Positions 10,085 to 21,424 of a stretch of DNA of 64,000 bases are shown one piece after another. The notes under the pieces were generated by a model. The model worked only from the letters and a program-made list of their open reading frames with translations. It was not told where the DNA came from and did not search any database. Source of the DNA: Torymus aiolomorphi (lineage: Eukaryota; Arthropoda; Insecta; Hymenoptera; Torymidae); contig CM070875.1 of the NCBI GenBank assembly GCA_036365515.1, forward strand, positions 91,218,128-91,282,127, given 5' to 3'. Made by a program: the position numbers and the translations under genes. Every line of letters starts with the position of its first letter. Positions within the stretch are counted from its first letter, which is position 1.

Positions 10085-10583
10085 ATCTTTTGTGTACAGT
10101 TTTCGCATTACCAAAGTCCTCGAGCACGGGTCCGGCGCTGAGAATAGTTGCTTGACCCCGCAAGCGGGTGAGCCCTTCTGGCTCAGGGTGATGAGATGAT
10201 GGAGCAGAAAATTCGTTGACTCGGTCTTACCGGAACCGCTCTCGCCACTTATCACAATGCACTGATTCTTCTTCTTCTTGAGCACGCAGTGATATGCCGC
10301 GTAGGCTATCGTGGATATGTGCGGCGATATGTGCGGACCGAGCCTTTGATTCTCATAAAGATTCATATACTTCGGATTATAAATTGGGTAGAATTTGAAA
10401 GAGTTCCGGGCAATCAGTATGTTGCCAACGTAGGTGTAAATATTGCCGGTGAGAAATCGGCAGCTGGCAGAGATCCGGATACCCCTTATCATGCGGTTGA
10501 TGCATAAAGCGATTGAATCAGATTAAGGAACTGCGGATCCATGGGAAATCTGCTGTCTGACCACAGGTAGTCAGACGTAAAAC
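10085..10583 (-). pseudogene. Myosin class IX motor-head fragment (captured exon)
   Basis: On the minus strand the exon begins after a TTTCAG splice acceptor (exon from 10583). It reads a decayed leader with DLCQLP, then NIYTYVGNILIA, YNPKYMNLYE, NQCIVISGESGSGKTEST (the intact myosin P-loop) and NFLLHHLITLSQKG. In another frame it continues TILSAGPVLEDFGNAKT, ending at an early stop. Motif order and wording match the ATP-binding part of class IX unconventional myosins (actin motors with a RhoGAP tail). An internal deletion after DLCQLP, at least one frameshift and truncation at the minisatellite make it non-functional. It lies ~1.6 kb inside the left end of the TTAA-flanked segment. Confidence 0.85.
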
Positions 10584-10767
10584 CTGAAAGTTTTGCATTT
10601 TATTAGTTATGAATTTACTCATACAATTATTTGCACAAAAATTAAAATTTTTTTTGCTTCTTTAAATTAACTGGGCAACAAAAAATTGTTTTTTTTTTAT
10701 TAAGGTAGTTCTCCTCGGACTCTCTAGTCAAAGCAATGCTAAATATAGAAGTTACCTAAAATTAAAA

Positions 10768-11142
10768 AAAAAAAACATAGTTGTAATGTGATTTATTTAT
10801 TTAAAATGATAGAGATAGCCAATGTATTATAAATAATGTGTATTTAACATGACTAAAGTAACTTATTGTAAAATGGCGATATTTTAGAAACTAGATATCG
10901 TCACTACAAACATTTTTTATTATTTTTGGAGTAATGTATAGAGACTCATGAAGGGTTTCCATCATAAATAGTATTTCTAAATCTAAAATCAGTAAAGAAA
11001 CAAAAAAGATTCCGGTAATTTATCAATAGTTGGTTATAGTGAGACATCTAGTTTCTACAATATCGACATTTTGTGAGAAAAGTTATCTTAGTCATGTTAA
11101 ATACTCTTTATAATAAATAAATCACATTACAACTATGGTTTT
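10768..11142. mobile_element. Fold-back element, ~105-135-bp arms
   Basis: Left arm 10768-10905 and right arm 11041-11142 are inverted (CATAGTTGTAATGTGATTTA and TAAATCACATTACAACTATG; CATGACTAAAGTAACTT and its partner). The ~135-bp centre is unpaired. No ORF. Confidence 0.75.
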
Positions 11143-11147
11143 TTAGT

Positions 11148-11330
11148 GAGTAGAGTCCGGGTAGTGCGCTCCGTAGGTTTTTGTGTCCAGGTGAAGGGAC
11201 AGGTCGGATGCAAGGTCTAGGTGTTTAGATGGCCGATGATGGAGTCCGGGTGATGCGCTCCGTAGATATTTACGTCCAGGTGTCGGCACAGGTCGGATGC
11301 GAGGTGTAGGTGTTACCGGACGCAGCTTAC
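11148..11330. repeat. ~100-bp repeat, inverted relative to 29,298-29,572
   Basis: About two copies of a unit containing GAGTCCGGGT(A/G)(G/A)TGCGCTCCGTAG and CACAGGTCGGATGC. Its reverse complement (CTACGGAGCGCACCACCT) recurs in a three-copy array at 29,298-29,572, so the two blocks flank the LTR retrotransposon in opposite orientation. Confidence 0.65.
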
Positions 11331-13138
11331 ATGAGGCAGCTTACGGATTACGCGCACGGACTTTTGTAACCTGCGTAGTTTCTTTTGATGCCATGGTTCC
11401 ACTAGCTGGTTCTAATAAACCAAACGGTGACAGTAGCAGCTCAAGTCTTGTTCAGAATTTAATATTATGATTTTCAAAATATTACCTGCATCTGAAATTT
11501 TGTTGCACGGTACTGCACTTTTTTGTACATATTCTGGATGTAGTTTACAAAATTTCTACTGTAACGGAACCGTCTACGATGGAAAAATTTTTTTTTTTGT
11601 ATATATTTTTATGCGATGAACCATAGTCATAACCCTGAACACCTACTACCCTACCGACACTATTGCACCAAGGGTTGTAGATGTGACCTGCGCTTCTCGG
11701 AGTCTCAAGCTGTCATAAAACACCGACGCGGCGCATGCTTTAAAATTTCTGAATTTTTAATCTTGTAATTTCCTTTTCCTTAAAAGGCTATATTTAGACT
11801 TAATATAAAAACGGACTGTAAACTTTCCTTTCTTCTTGATAAAGACAAACACTACTTTTAAATAAATAAAAATTATATCCGATTATACCTACGATCACAG
11901 ATACTGTAAAATTATAATACGCAATTGTTTATCGAAGATTATTATATTCTCTTGTACAAAAGTAAGTAACCTCACTCTAATAAAAAAATGTTCAATAGTA
12001 AAACCTTTAGTTGAATTACAATATTTCTGCAATACAATTTTATTTAGAAATACTTCAGTTGTATTAATGAGTTAGTTATAAATTAGGGTTAATTATCTAC
12101 AAGGATATATTTTAAATAATAATTTAAGTACGAATTGTTAAACAAACCCTTGTGCAATAATCACAATTGTAATTCTTCCTTTATACGTTTGACCTAACTA
12201 GCAAACCGTTCCAAACGCGAGGTATAAGAGTTTATAAGGTTTTCTATTCACAATCACAAACAAATATAAAATTACAATAACTACTTTAAGACACATTCAT
12301 GAAAGAATATTTTTCCTACTCAAATAATGAAACTTATTCAACCTTCTGTTTTTCTTCTGCTATAAATAAATAAACTGTTTTATTACATATCACAAATTTA
12401 ACAAACATTTTTGGATTTTGAACAAGTACATGTGAGTTGGAAATATTCCTTCAAAATGTGGAATTAGCCTTAAGAAGACGATAGCCCTAGCGGATGCGTA
12501 ATCTTGGGGCTGTAAAACACATGGCCCATACTAAATATAGATACGACGCTTTCCCACGCAGGGACGCGCTTTTCCGAGTTTTTCAAAACATGACTTATAC
12601 TATACATTGAAATATTATTTTACATTATCTCTCAAACCGTTATCAATAAAATTATTTTTCTTACTCGCCCACCCGAAAGTACGTACTTTCGGCCCGCATC
12701 TCCGGGCCGAAAGAGAAACTTTCGCATCCTATTTTAGACCAACCGCGCGCTCTGATTGGCTGCCGAAATTTCCTGACCCGCGGCGCTTGAGCGCCCGCGC
12801 GCATGTCTGACGAAAGATGTTTGTGCGGTGTGGAGGTTAGACACGTACGAAATAAACAGAGGAAAGTGCACAGGTGACGACAAAAAAGAGTTAAATGAAA
12901 TAAAAAGTGGTGTTGTTTGATCGTGGTCATTGTTTTTTCCTCTTGTTTCCTACACGTACTTTCGAGTCGTGTAGAAACAATTAAGTAAACGTACGGACGG
13001 AAGCGTTCGAAGAAATATGTTTGTGTGGTGTGAAGGTTAGACACGTACGAAATAGACAGAGGAAAGTACACTTGTGACGAGAAAAAAGAGTTCGTTGAAA
13101 TAAAAAGTGGTGTTGTCTTTTTTTAATGAATGTGTTTC

Positions 13139-13204
13139 TGATGCCCGCCCCGACCAGCAAAACCTCGGCTTCGCCTCGGTCTTGCAAATGTCGGGCGGGC
13201 ATCA
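13139..13204. other. Long hairpin H1 (GATGCCCGCCCC stem)
   Basis: TGATGCCCGCCCC pairs with GGGCGGGCATCA around an apical CCTCGGCTTCGCCTCGG. It is homologous, in opposite orientation, to the hairpin at 54,359-54,420, with a changed but still paired stem position and a different apical hairpin. Confidence 0.7.
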
Positions 13205-13465
13205 AACCATCTGTGTAACAGCGAAAGTAGCAGACGGCCAAAAAACCAGCTCTCCACGCCGGGTCGAAAGAAAAAATGGTCGGTAATATCGACTGAGCTA
13301 CCCAAAGCGGCCGACAGAGGCAGTACTATCGAGCGGGTCGAAAGAAAAACTAACACTCAAACGTCTCAAACACAGCTAGCAGACGACAACGCAATTTTAT
13401 CAATTATTTAACAATTACAGAACGTACTTTCGGCCGGGGAGTAAGAAAAATAGTATACAATACTT

Positions 13466-13562
13466 GGACCGGAAATTGGATGCCCTGGCCGTGCGTCATG
13501 ACGCCCTCGGCTTCGCCTCGGGCGTCATACCACGCACGGCCCGGAAATCCAATTTCCGGCCC
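13466..13562. other. Long hairpin H3 (GGCCGTGCGT / ATGACGCCC stem)
   Basis: Nested pairing: GGACCGGAAATTGGA with CCAATTTCCGGCCC outside, GGCCGTGCGT with ACGCACGGCC, and ATGACGCCC with GGGCGTCAT around CTCGGCTTCGCCTCG. The apical sequence matches H1 although the stems differ. Confidence 0.7.
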
Positions 13563-15316
13563 ACGTATCGTAATGTACTATTAACAACAACCGATATTAA
13601 ATATAACAGTAAGGAAATTAGGAAAAATAATATTAATTATATATATTCTTTGTTAAATAGCAATCAACAGCTTTGTTGTTTTTGTATTAATAATACAAAG
13701 ATCTAGTAACAAAAATCCAAAAATATAGCTCTATGAGTAACCATATGCATTTTATAAACGCAACCTATAACCATGTAAAGAATCTTTATTAACCAACGAT
13801 AAATAGTTACTATAATAGCTATTATATTATATAAATCAACAAGTTTTGATAACAAAGCATTTAGGTTTTAGTTTATTTTAGATAATTGACTGTTATTATA
13901 AATTTATCATATATGATTTCATTGTAAATTAGATTATTAAGTTAGAAAAATTTTGTATTCCAAATAACTATCATTAAAATAGTCGTAGCATTTTCATTCA
14001 AGTTGTAATATCTTGCTACATAATTATTTAGTAAGATAAATAATTCAATTCATGGTAGAATATCTAGATTGTTAATTATAAGAAAACCCGAGACAAAGAA
14101 GATGTTTGTCAGCTACATCAGCCCCAAAACACATGGCTCGTCTAAAAATAGATTTTTCTCAGTCGTCCTGCGCGGAGACGCATTTTCCAGCATCTTTTGG
14201 GACTCAATGTACTATAGCATAAGAATATTATTTTAGAATAACGCTAGATATCTCATTAATTATAATTAGAAAAGTAATTTTTGTTTAAGATAAAAGTTGC
14301 ATTATGTTAAGTAAAAATTAAGAGATGAGAAAATTCATTATTATAATATGTTTTTATAGTAATAATAATCCATTTGTCTATTTCTACTAGATTAACTAAC
14401 TAGACTTTAAGTTTAGATGATAAACTGTTTAGAATTTGAATAATACATTTGTAATTCGTACGTTTTCTTAATAATAATTAACTATTATGACTATTTATAA
14501 GTAATTTTCATTGTTAATGCAAGTTTTATGAAATATACACATTAGATAAAACATTTTACTGGACAATAGTTGTATTTTAACACATTGTTACTTACGAAAA
14601 CTAATTAAATTTCAAATATTTTAAATAAATAATAGAAAATCTAAGGAAAATGTATTAATTTAATAAAATAACTTAATAATATGATTGATATATTAGCTAG
14701 AATGAATAGTCTAATGCTTTTATAAAGTTTGCATAAGAAATTTCATTGTTTAATGTATAATTAAGTTTATAAAATTTGTAATGCGTTTAACTCCTGTTGT
14801 AATAGACCGATAACTTCCGTTCAAATTTGTATTTTCATTTTAGAACAAAATGTAATAGAATAACATATTTTATAATTTATAAACTGCCAACATTGTATAA
14901 TTTTCAGCAAGTAACAGAAAATTGATCATTTTTGACTCGAAAGAAAGAGAAGGATATATCTTTTGTCTCTCTCATCTCTCTTTCTCTGTCGCACATATAT
15001 CGTTCTCTCTCGCTCCTTAAAGAAGATACGAGCCGCCGGAAAATACCCTAGAGAAGGGATAAGGGACCGCTCTCTGCCGCTCTCTGTGTTAAAACATAGG
15101 ATTTTCCCCACTATCACAAAAATCGACGTTCGGAAGGGATGACACCCCCGCACCATTGGACACCGTTTTCTCACACCACTAGCCACAATTAACACTACAG
15201 GATACATGACTATCAACCGCCGTTACAAATGTCAACCAGTGATTCGATGCCTCAAGATGGCGCAACCACCCGATTCGACACCGCAATTTTTCCAGCCAAA
15301 GAAGAGGAGGAGCAAT

Positions 15317-15355
15317 GTATTTAAATACGCCGAACGCGCACTGCTGGTCAGTCAG
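15317..15355 (+). promoter_or_regulatory. LTR core promoter (TATA plus initiator)
   Basis: Palindromic TATA element GTATTTAAATAC at 15317-15328, and TCAGTCAGTCAG about 30 bp downstream as a good arthropod initiator. The copy at 25599-25637 in the other LTR is identical. This predicts transcription starting near 15,349 and an R-U5 of about 1.2 kb. Confidence 0.6.
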
Positions 15356-15363
15356 TCAGATTT

Positions 15364-15511
15364 ACAAGCCTCACAAGCTTTGCTGACTGGTCCAGGGTGC
15401 AGTTCACCACAAGCCTCACAAGCTTTACTGAACTGACTAAGTCAGATCAACACAAGCCTCACAAGCTTTGCTGACTGTACAGCAGATTGACACAAGCCTC
15501 ACAAGCTTAAA
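15364..15511. repeat. Short tandem repeat ACAAGCCTCACAAGCTTTGCTGACT
   Basis: ACAAGCCTCACAAGCTT recurs about four times just downstream of the LTR initiator; the same array is in the 3' LTR at about 25,646-25,793. Confidence 0.85.
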
Positions 15512-15672
15512 AACTCTGTACACAAATTTCAAAATTTAAATAAATATTCAGATTTTTCAAATTTCTAGTTTAATTTCTTTTTACCAAATTTCTAAATTTA
15601 CTATATTCAAACATTATAAGAGAAAAGGAAATTTACAAAAAATAAGAAAGGTAAATAAAGGGAAAAAAATAA

Positions 15673-16150
15673 ATTAAAATTCCAGACAAGTGAATAAGTA
15701 ATTGTCTTGGATCGTGAATAGACGATTGGCCTTGATCTTAAGGATTACTGGACAGGAGCTATTCACGATAACAATTCATTTAGTGCGAGTCTTAAGGGCT
15801 TTGTGCAATTTGAGTTGACAAGGCAACGACTGAATTAACTTAAAGAGAATTATTATTTCAAAAATAAAGAAATTTTGGATCATTAATGAAAATAAAAGAG
15901 ATCCGAATAAATTAAAATTCCAGAAAAGTAAATAAGTAATTGTCTTGGATCGTGAATAGACGATTGGCCTTGATCTTAAGGATTACTGGACAGGAGCTAT
16001 TCACGATAACAATTCATTTAGTGCGAGTCTTAAGGGCTTTGTGCAATTTGAGGTGACAAGGCAACGACTGAATTAACTTGAAAAGAATTATTATTTGGAA
16101 AATAAATATCATTAAAATTTAACGAACTAAGGAAAAATTACAAATCGATA
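15673..16150. repeat. 240-bp tandem repeat in the 5' LTR, two copies
   Basis: Unit: AATTAAAATTCCAGACAAGT ... GGATCGTGAATAGACGATTGG ... GTGCGAGTCTTAAGGGCTTTG ... AAAGAGATCCGAAT. Two copies here (15673 and ~15912) against four in the 3' LTR (about 25,957-26,880). Confidence 0.9.
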
Positions 16151-16520
16151 ATAATTGATTAGGTTGGTTTAGGGAAGGGCGAATCTGAGAATAACCTGAG
16201 ATGGGGGAAATTTAGTATTATTCAACACACATCATTCGAGGGCTCGTGACCTTTTTCCAATCCATACAAGAGGCATGTGCAACAAAAATTGTTTTTAAGA
16301 GACAAATGTGCTGCTTCTGTTGGTCCCTATTAAAATCCAAATCCTCAATCCAAAGAAAAATTAATTACTAAATTTTCAACGATTAATTACGAACTTGTTA
16401 CTACACATCTTTTCCTTTAGCTCGTCCATGGTTTATTAGCTGGCGCAGCTATGACCAAAAAGAGCATTAATTCTTAATTGAGTTAATAATCCCAGTCGTG
16501 TTATGTTTTAGGACGTGACA

Positions 16521-19333
16521 TAAGACTATAAAAAATTTTGGAGGCCCCGGGGGGATTGAATTGGAAAGGATATGTAAATTAGAGTTATGTTAGTTGTTTT
16601 TTTTTTCTGCTATATTACTTACATTATGTAATAAAAGAATTAATAAAGTGTAAAATTTAATGAAAGTTGGTGCAAAGTGTAAAAGACAACCAAGCTCATT
16701 TACTTTTCTAAACTTAAATAATACGTGAATAAATAAATGAATTAATAAATAATATTAAAATCAATGAATAAATCAGGAAATGAACAAATCGAACTAAGAA
16801 AATTATAAATTTAAAAGTTTTTTATGAAAATCCGAGTCTAACAAGGAGTGCAAATTAGCACTTTTCCTTTCGTCAATGTACTTTCAATGATATCCGGAAA
16901 TGTGTTCAACATTCGTGTTCGTAGTGTTTTCCTTGTGAATCTTTAAAACCTCAGTTATGTTGCCATTAGTGGGTTTGATTCAACGTGCTTTAAGTTAGTA
17001 AATTATTAGTTGCACTTGATCGTCTACGTGTCCATTAATATGGAACGTTCTGCATTTATGTATCTATCAAAACAGTGAATAAATTTCAACTTCAAACATC
17101 TTCCATCTCTGATTTCTGTAATTCCAGTAACAATCTGAAAAATTATAATGTCTCTTTTCCCAAGTTCTTTTAACAACCTCCTACTGAATTCTTTTTCATC
17201 TTTAAATTATACAAAATGGGTGAAATATACTTATACTAAATATTATTTGAAGAAAATGTTAGTAAAGAGATAAAAAAAATAAGTTGGACTAACTAATAAT
17301 AGAGAATTGAAAAAAAATATATACATATCTAAAATTAAAGAAATTGAACGAAATGAAATAAAAAAAAAATGAAATTAAAGAATTCTCAAATAACAAAATT
17401 TTCAAAATCTAAAATTAAAACATTTTATACAAAAAAAAAACATGTTTGAAAATTTTTCACTAAGTTGAAAAATAATTTTATCATATTAGTTAACGCCCCA
17501 AAGCCTCTGTGTCACAAAAAGATGACCACGCGCAACGGCCTCTCGACTAAATCTTTAACTAACGTTATACTAAATCAAAAAAATAATAATTTTGCAAAAT
17601 ATTGGTGTACGCCCCAAAGCCTCTGAGTCACAAGAAGATGACTATGCGCAACGGCCTCTCAACTAAATTTTTATTAAATCTTTACTAAATCAAAATTTAT
17701 GAATCCTCTATAAACTAGAGAAGAGAAGTTTTATTAAACTTCTACAAAATTTACTAAATCTGAATCCTCTATAAAAATTAGAGAAGAGAAGTATTATTAA
17801 ACTTCTATAAAATTTACTAAATCTACAAACTTATGAATCCTCTATAAAATTAGGGAAGAGAAGTATTATTAAACTTCTACAAAATTTACTAAATCTGAAT
17901 CCTCTATAAAAATTAGAGAAGAGAAATATTATTAAACTTCTATAAAATTTACTAAATCTACAAACTTATGAATCCTCTATAAAATTAGGGAAGAGAAGTA
18001 TTATTAAACTTCTACAAAATTTACTAAATCTGAATCCTCTATAAAAATTAGAGAAGAGAAGTATTATTAAACTTCTATAAAATTTACTAAATCTACAAAC
18101 TTATGAATCCTCTATAAAATTAGGGAAGAGAAGTATTATTAAACTTCTATACAAAAGTATACTAAATCTAAAAATTTAACTTACTAAATCCACAAACTTA
18201 AAAACCCTCTATTATTGAGAAGAGAAGTTAAGAAAAATAATTTCTAAAATTTATTACCAAATCCACTGTATTCACTATATCTTAAAGCATTAAAAATTGA
18301 AAATAAACCTCTATTTTAGAGAAGATAAGTCTTATAAAACGTTTATATTTACAAAAAAAAAAGGAAACTGAAACTACTATGTTATCAGAAAAAATCTAAA
18401 CCCACTGTTTTCTCTGAATCCACCGTATCGTAATTCTATATTTTGGAAAACAAACAAACAAAAACAAAAATTACAAAAAGATTTCAAGTTTTTAATCTAC
18501 AAAACTGAATTTTATTTTTCTAAGTCTTTATTTGAATTCAAAAAGTGAAAACAATATTCGCTAAGTTTTTTTTTCTAAATCTTTAAATCAATAATAACTA
18601 TTCAAAAGAAATTTTACTAAATTAAAGTAAATCTGCATTTACCTTTTCTAACCCTTACTACTTTACAAAGCGAATGATGTTCTAACAATAAGTATATAAC
18701 TCACAAGACAGTTTTGCATTTGACTTAAGTGAAACTTAATTTGAAAAAAAAACAAGTCTTCTAAATTACAACTTATCTTTAATGAAACGTTTTCCAAACT
18801 ATTGTAGATTAAAAATTAAAGGCATTAGAATTCAAAACATATTTAAAAACCTTACGAGAATAAAATTAAAATTGTGAAATTAAAATTATAACTAAATATC
18901 GTGGAAAAAAATTTATGCCAATTTGAAAATTAAAGTTTTATTCTTTATTATATTTACCCTTTTGAAAAATTGGTATTTAAAGGGTGCGGAAGTGATTCTG
19001 CATCTCTGCATTTTGCTATTTATATGAACTTAATAAAAGAAAATCTTCTAAACCCTTTGAATTTTGTCAAAGTAAAAGTTGTATAAAGAAAATTACTATT
19101 CTTTCGGAATTCTCTAAATCCTACTATGCTCTTTTAAATTGTTAGATCGTTCAAATTTGTTCTATTAAATTTTGAAAAACTATTACTCTTTCCAAATCCT
19201 CCGAATTTTATTATGATAGTTTTTTTTTATTATTCTACTAAATTGTAAAAGGCTTTTAAACAAAATTATTACACATTCAAGGTAAATTATTTACTTACTA
19301 TACCAATCTCACTGTATCTTACTATTTCTAAAA
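16521..19333 (+). other. Retrotransposon 5' leader with internal repeats
   Basis: Follows the 5' LTR. A GGAGGCCCCGGGGGG stretch at about 16,541-16,555 lies ~20 bp from the LTR end and may be the primer-binding region, but I could not match it to a tRNA. Two copies of ACGCCCCAAAGCCTCTG...CAACGGCCTCTC are at 17,493-17,665, and a ~67-bp tandem array (GAATCCTCTATAAA..., GAGAAGAGAAGTATTATTAAACTTCTA) covers 17,700-18,190. Otherwise AT-rich, with no gene. Confidence 0.6.
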
Positions 19334-21424
19334 ATGTTTTCCGTTTGCCAATTGTGCCATAAACGTGGTCACATTGCACCACAATGCTCTACAATAAAGA
19401 TTTGCCAACTATGTCATAAGCTAGGGCATGTAGCTTTAGAATGCCCCAAACTAGTAAGATGCCAACTCTGCTCTGGAGTAGGCCATACCGCGACTAATTG
19501 TTCTAATCGTCCGATTCAATCCGAAACCCGGTCATTTAATACCGTAAACGACAACATTAAACATTTAGACAAGTTAGATACTGATGAATTTCAAAAAATT
19601 TTAGAAAATGATCTATTGGCTAAATTAAATGAATGTTTGCAAAATATTTGTCAATTTTCTACTGAATGTATAACTCAGTACTCAAACAGATTTATTATTA
19701 AAGCTAATAAAATAATGAAAAAATGTGACATAGAATTTATACTAAACAATAACATAAATTTTAATAAAACAATACAGAATGTACTTATTGAACATTTTCT
19801 AATAGGACTACAACCTCATTTATGGTCTCACGTTAATCCATGTGGAACTTTCACCGAAACCGTTAAGCATGCTATTTCGGTAGAACAGGAAATATCTAAT
19901 TATAAATCTCAATCGTCTTCCATTCAAATAAATAAAAAATCTGAAATTTGGTCACCCAATACCTTAAATGATAGCAATAAGCTATTAAATAAATCAGATG
20001 CTAACAAGTTTCAAGAAGTTCTAGAAAATGACTTACTAATTAAATTAAACGATTCCTTACAGAACGTTTACCAACTGCCCAACGAAGGTATTATTCAGTA
20101 TGCGAATAGATTAATTATTAAAACTAATGAAGTGGCAAAAGAATGTGATCCAGAAACTACACTAACTAATAACATAAAATTTGGTAGAACAGCTCAGAAT
20201 GTACTTATTAAACATTTTATAAAAGGATTAAAATCTGTTTCATATTGTAAACCATGTAAAACTTGGCGTGAAACTGTTCAGAATGCTGTTTCCATTGAAA
20301 AAATTAAATCATGTAATAATTCTCAATCATTTTCAAATGAAATTAAGTGCTGTACAACTAAATTACAATTTAAAAATTTATATACGAATAATAATGATGT
20401 TTCTTCTAATCCTCAGACAAATAAGAACAATTTTTCTAACAGAAATTCTTTAAATAATGTAATTCATAATTCAAGTAAACGTAGCAATGATTGTAGTAAT
20501 ATTACTAATTCCAACAAGTCAATTAAAATTTCAAAATCAAATCCTTGTGATACCAGAAAATCACATCAAACCAACACAAGTAGCAATTCACTTACTGAAT
20601 CTGATTTTGCAGCACTCGAATATGCTAAGACATTAAATAATCAAGATAAAATAATTGTAATTCCAAACTCCACTAGTGACTTGGTTGTTTCAAGTGACTC
20701 ACATAGTACTAATAAAATCTATAATTTTATATCATTTATAATTTTACCAACATCAATTGCGCCTAAAGGCTGCAAGGAAGCAAACCATTTAAAAGCATTT
20801 TCTAATTCTCCAGTTTTAAACTCAGATATTATATTTGACGAAGCTTCTGCGCTTTCAAAATATCAAAATATAGGTTCTGATTTTAGCACTCATAACGCTA
20901 TTGGAAATAACACCAGTTCTCCTAGACATAACTTCCTTTTAAATATAAGTGATGATAAAACCAAATATCAAACAAATTGCATTTCACATGATTGCAATAC
21001 GTTTGAAACGAAGGATACAAAAGCATATCACATTTCAAAACCAGATAAAAATTTACAAAATAATTGTCTTACCAATAAAGGTAAAGTTTCAAAATGTAAT
21101 TTTATTTTTCAAGCTTTGAAGTATTTTCATAATTTATTAAAGAGGACACCTGTGATTCAATTAATGTTCAAGCCACTTAAATTACCATTTGGATATTCAC
21201 GGGATATCAAACTATTACCTTTCAAGTTCAATATCAACTCGAATGAATCGAAGAAAAATTTGATTACTTGTAATTCATTGCTAAATAATCTGCATAAACA
21301 AATGTGTTGCCAGTCCAGCTACTGTATATATAACCATTTCGACATTAAAAATATTATACAGAATTTATTAAAGCATGAATTTAGTTCAGAAATAAATCTT
21401 GAATTAAAATTATTACCAATTTGA
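19334..21424 (+). CDS. Gag-like protein: three CCHC knuckles, two capsid-like repeats
   Basis: 696-aa single ORF in the middle of the LTR element. Three CX2CX4HX4C zinc knuckles sit at the N-terminus (residues 5-18, 24-37, 43-56), an unusual place since Gag knuckles normally follow the capsid. Residues ~85-175 and ~225-325 are an internal duplication: FQ(K/E)(I/V)LENDLL.KLN..LQN..Q, QY.NR.IIK.N, NN..F....QNVLI.HF..GL, T.TV..A.S.E. This pattern resembles the retrotransposon Gag capsid domain. The rest is Asn/Ser-rich and has no protease or polymerase motifs. It would bind RNA and form particles for a non-autonomous element. ATG 19334 follows a long AT leader; context AAAATGTTT. The intact frame argues for recent selection or a young insertion. 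Confidence 0.75.
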   Translation: MFSVCQLCHKRGHIAPQCSTIKICQLCHKLGHVALECPKLVRCQLCSGVGHTATNCSNRPIQSETRSFNTVNDNIKHLDKLDTDEFQKILENDLLAKLNECLQNICQFSTECITQYSNRFIIKANKIMKKCDIEFILNNNINFNKTIQNVLIEHFLIGLQPHLWSHVNPCGTFTETVKHAISVEQEISNYKSQSSSIQINKKSEIWSPNTLNDSNKLLNKSDANKFQEVLENDLLIKLNDSLQNVYQLPNEGIIQYANRLIIKTNEVAKECDPETTLTNNIKFGRTAQNVLIKHFIKGLKSVSYCKPCKTWRETVQNAVSIEKIKSCNNSQSFSNEIKCCTTKLQFKNLYTNNNDVSSNPQTNKNNFSNRNSLNNVIHNSSKRSNDCSNITNSNKSIKISKSNPCDTRKSHQTNTSSNSLTESDFAALEYAKTLNNQDKIIVIPNSTSDLVVSSDSHSTNKIYNFISFIILPTSIAPKGCKEANHLKAFSNSPVLNSDIIFDEASALSKYQNIGSDFSTHNAIGNNTSSPRHNFLLNISDDKTKYQTNCISHDCNTFETKDTKAYHISKPDKNLQNNCLTNKGKVSKCNFIFQALKYFHNLLKRTPVIQLMFKPLKLPFGYSRDIKLLPFKFNINSNESKKNLITCNSLLNNLHKQMCCQSSYCIYNHFDIKNIIQNLLKHEFSSEINLELKLLPI

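Larger units (their letters stand above)
12659..13582. mobile_element. 924-bp insertion in the 5' LTR with hairpins
   Basis: The 3' LTR passes directly from AAAATTATTTT to AACAACAACCG; here that junction holds 924 bp. The insert has CGAAAGTACGTACTTTCGG near one end and CGTACTTTCGGCC near the other, an internal direct duplication (12813-12916 and 13014-13121, containing GGTTAGACACGTACGAAATA) and two strong hairpins (13139-13204, 13466-13562). The same sequence family recurs at 54,115-54,420 and 55,083. No coding region is convincing. Confidence 0.75.
11560..16520 (+). repeat. 5' LTR (4,961 bp)
   Basis: Direct partner of 22766-27279. It differs mainly by an extra 924-bp block at 12659-13582 and by having two instead of four copies of a 240-bp repeat near its 3' end. 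Ends are TG...CA. Short ORFs at 14,926-15,216 (minus) and 15,206-15,436 (plus) are duplicated in both LTRs and match nothing I recognise; I do not treat them as genes. Confidence 0.9.

Noticed and set aside
9832..10086. Minus-strand ORF rich in QEDCKQ repeats
   Set aside because: Produced by the TCCTCTTGATTG minisatellite; only the neighbouring segment has real (myosin) homology.
12661..13356. Overlapping minus-strand ORFs of 77-136 codons
   Set aside because: They follow hairpins and an internal direct duplication within the LTR insertion; no domain and no plausible start context.
14926..15436. Two overlapping ORFs (96 and 76 codons), duplicated at 25,208-25,718
   Set aside because: They lie in both LTRs around the promoter, overlap in opposite directions and have no domain; duplication is due to the LTRs.
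16541..16560. Primer-binding site of the large LTR element
   Set aside because: The GC-rich stretch is ~20 bp from the LTR end and I could not match it to any tRNA 3' end, so it is mentioned only as a possibility.
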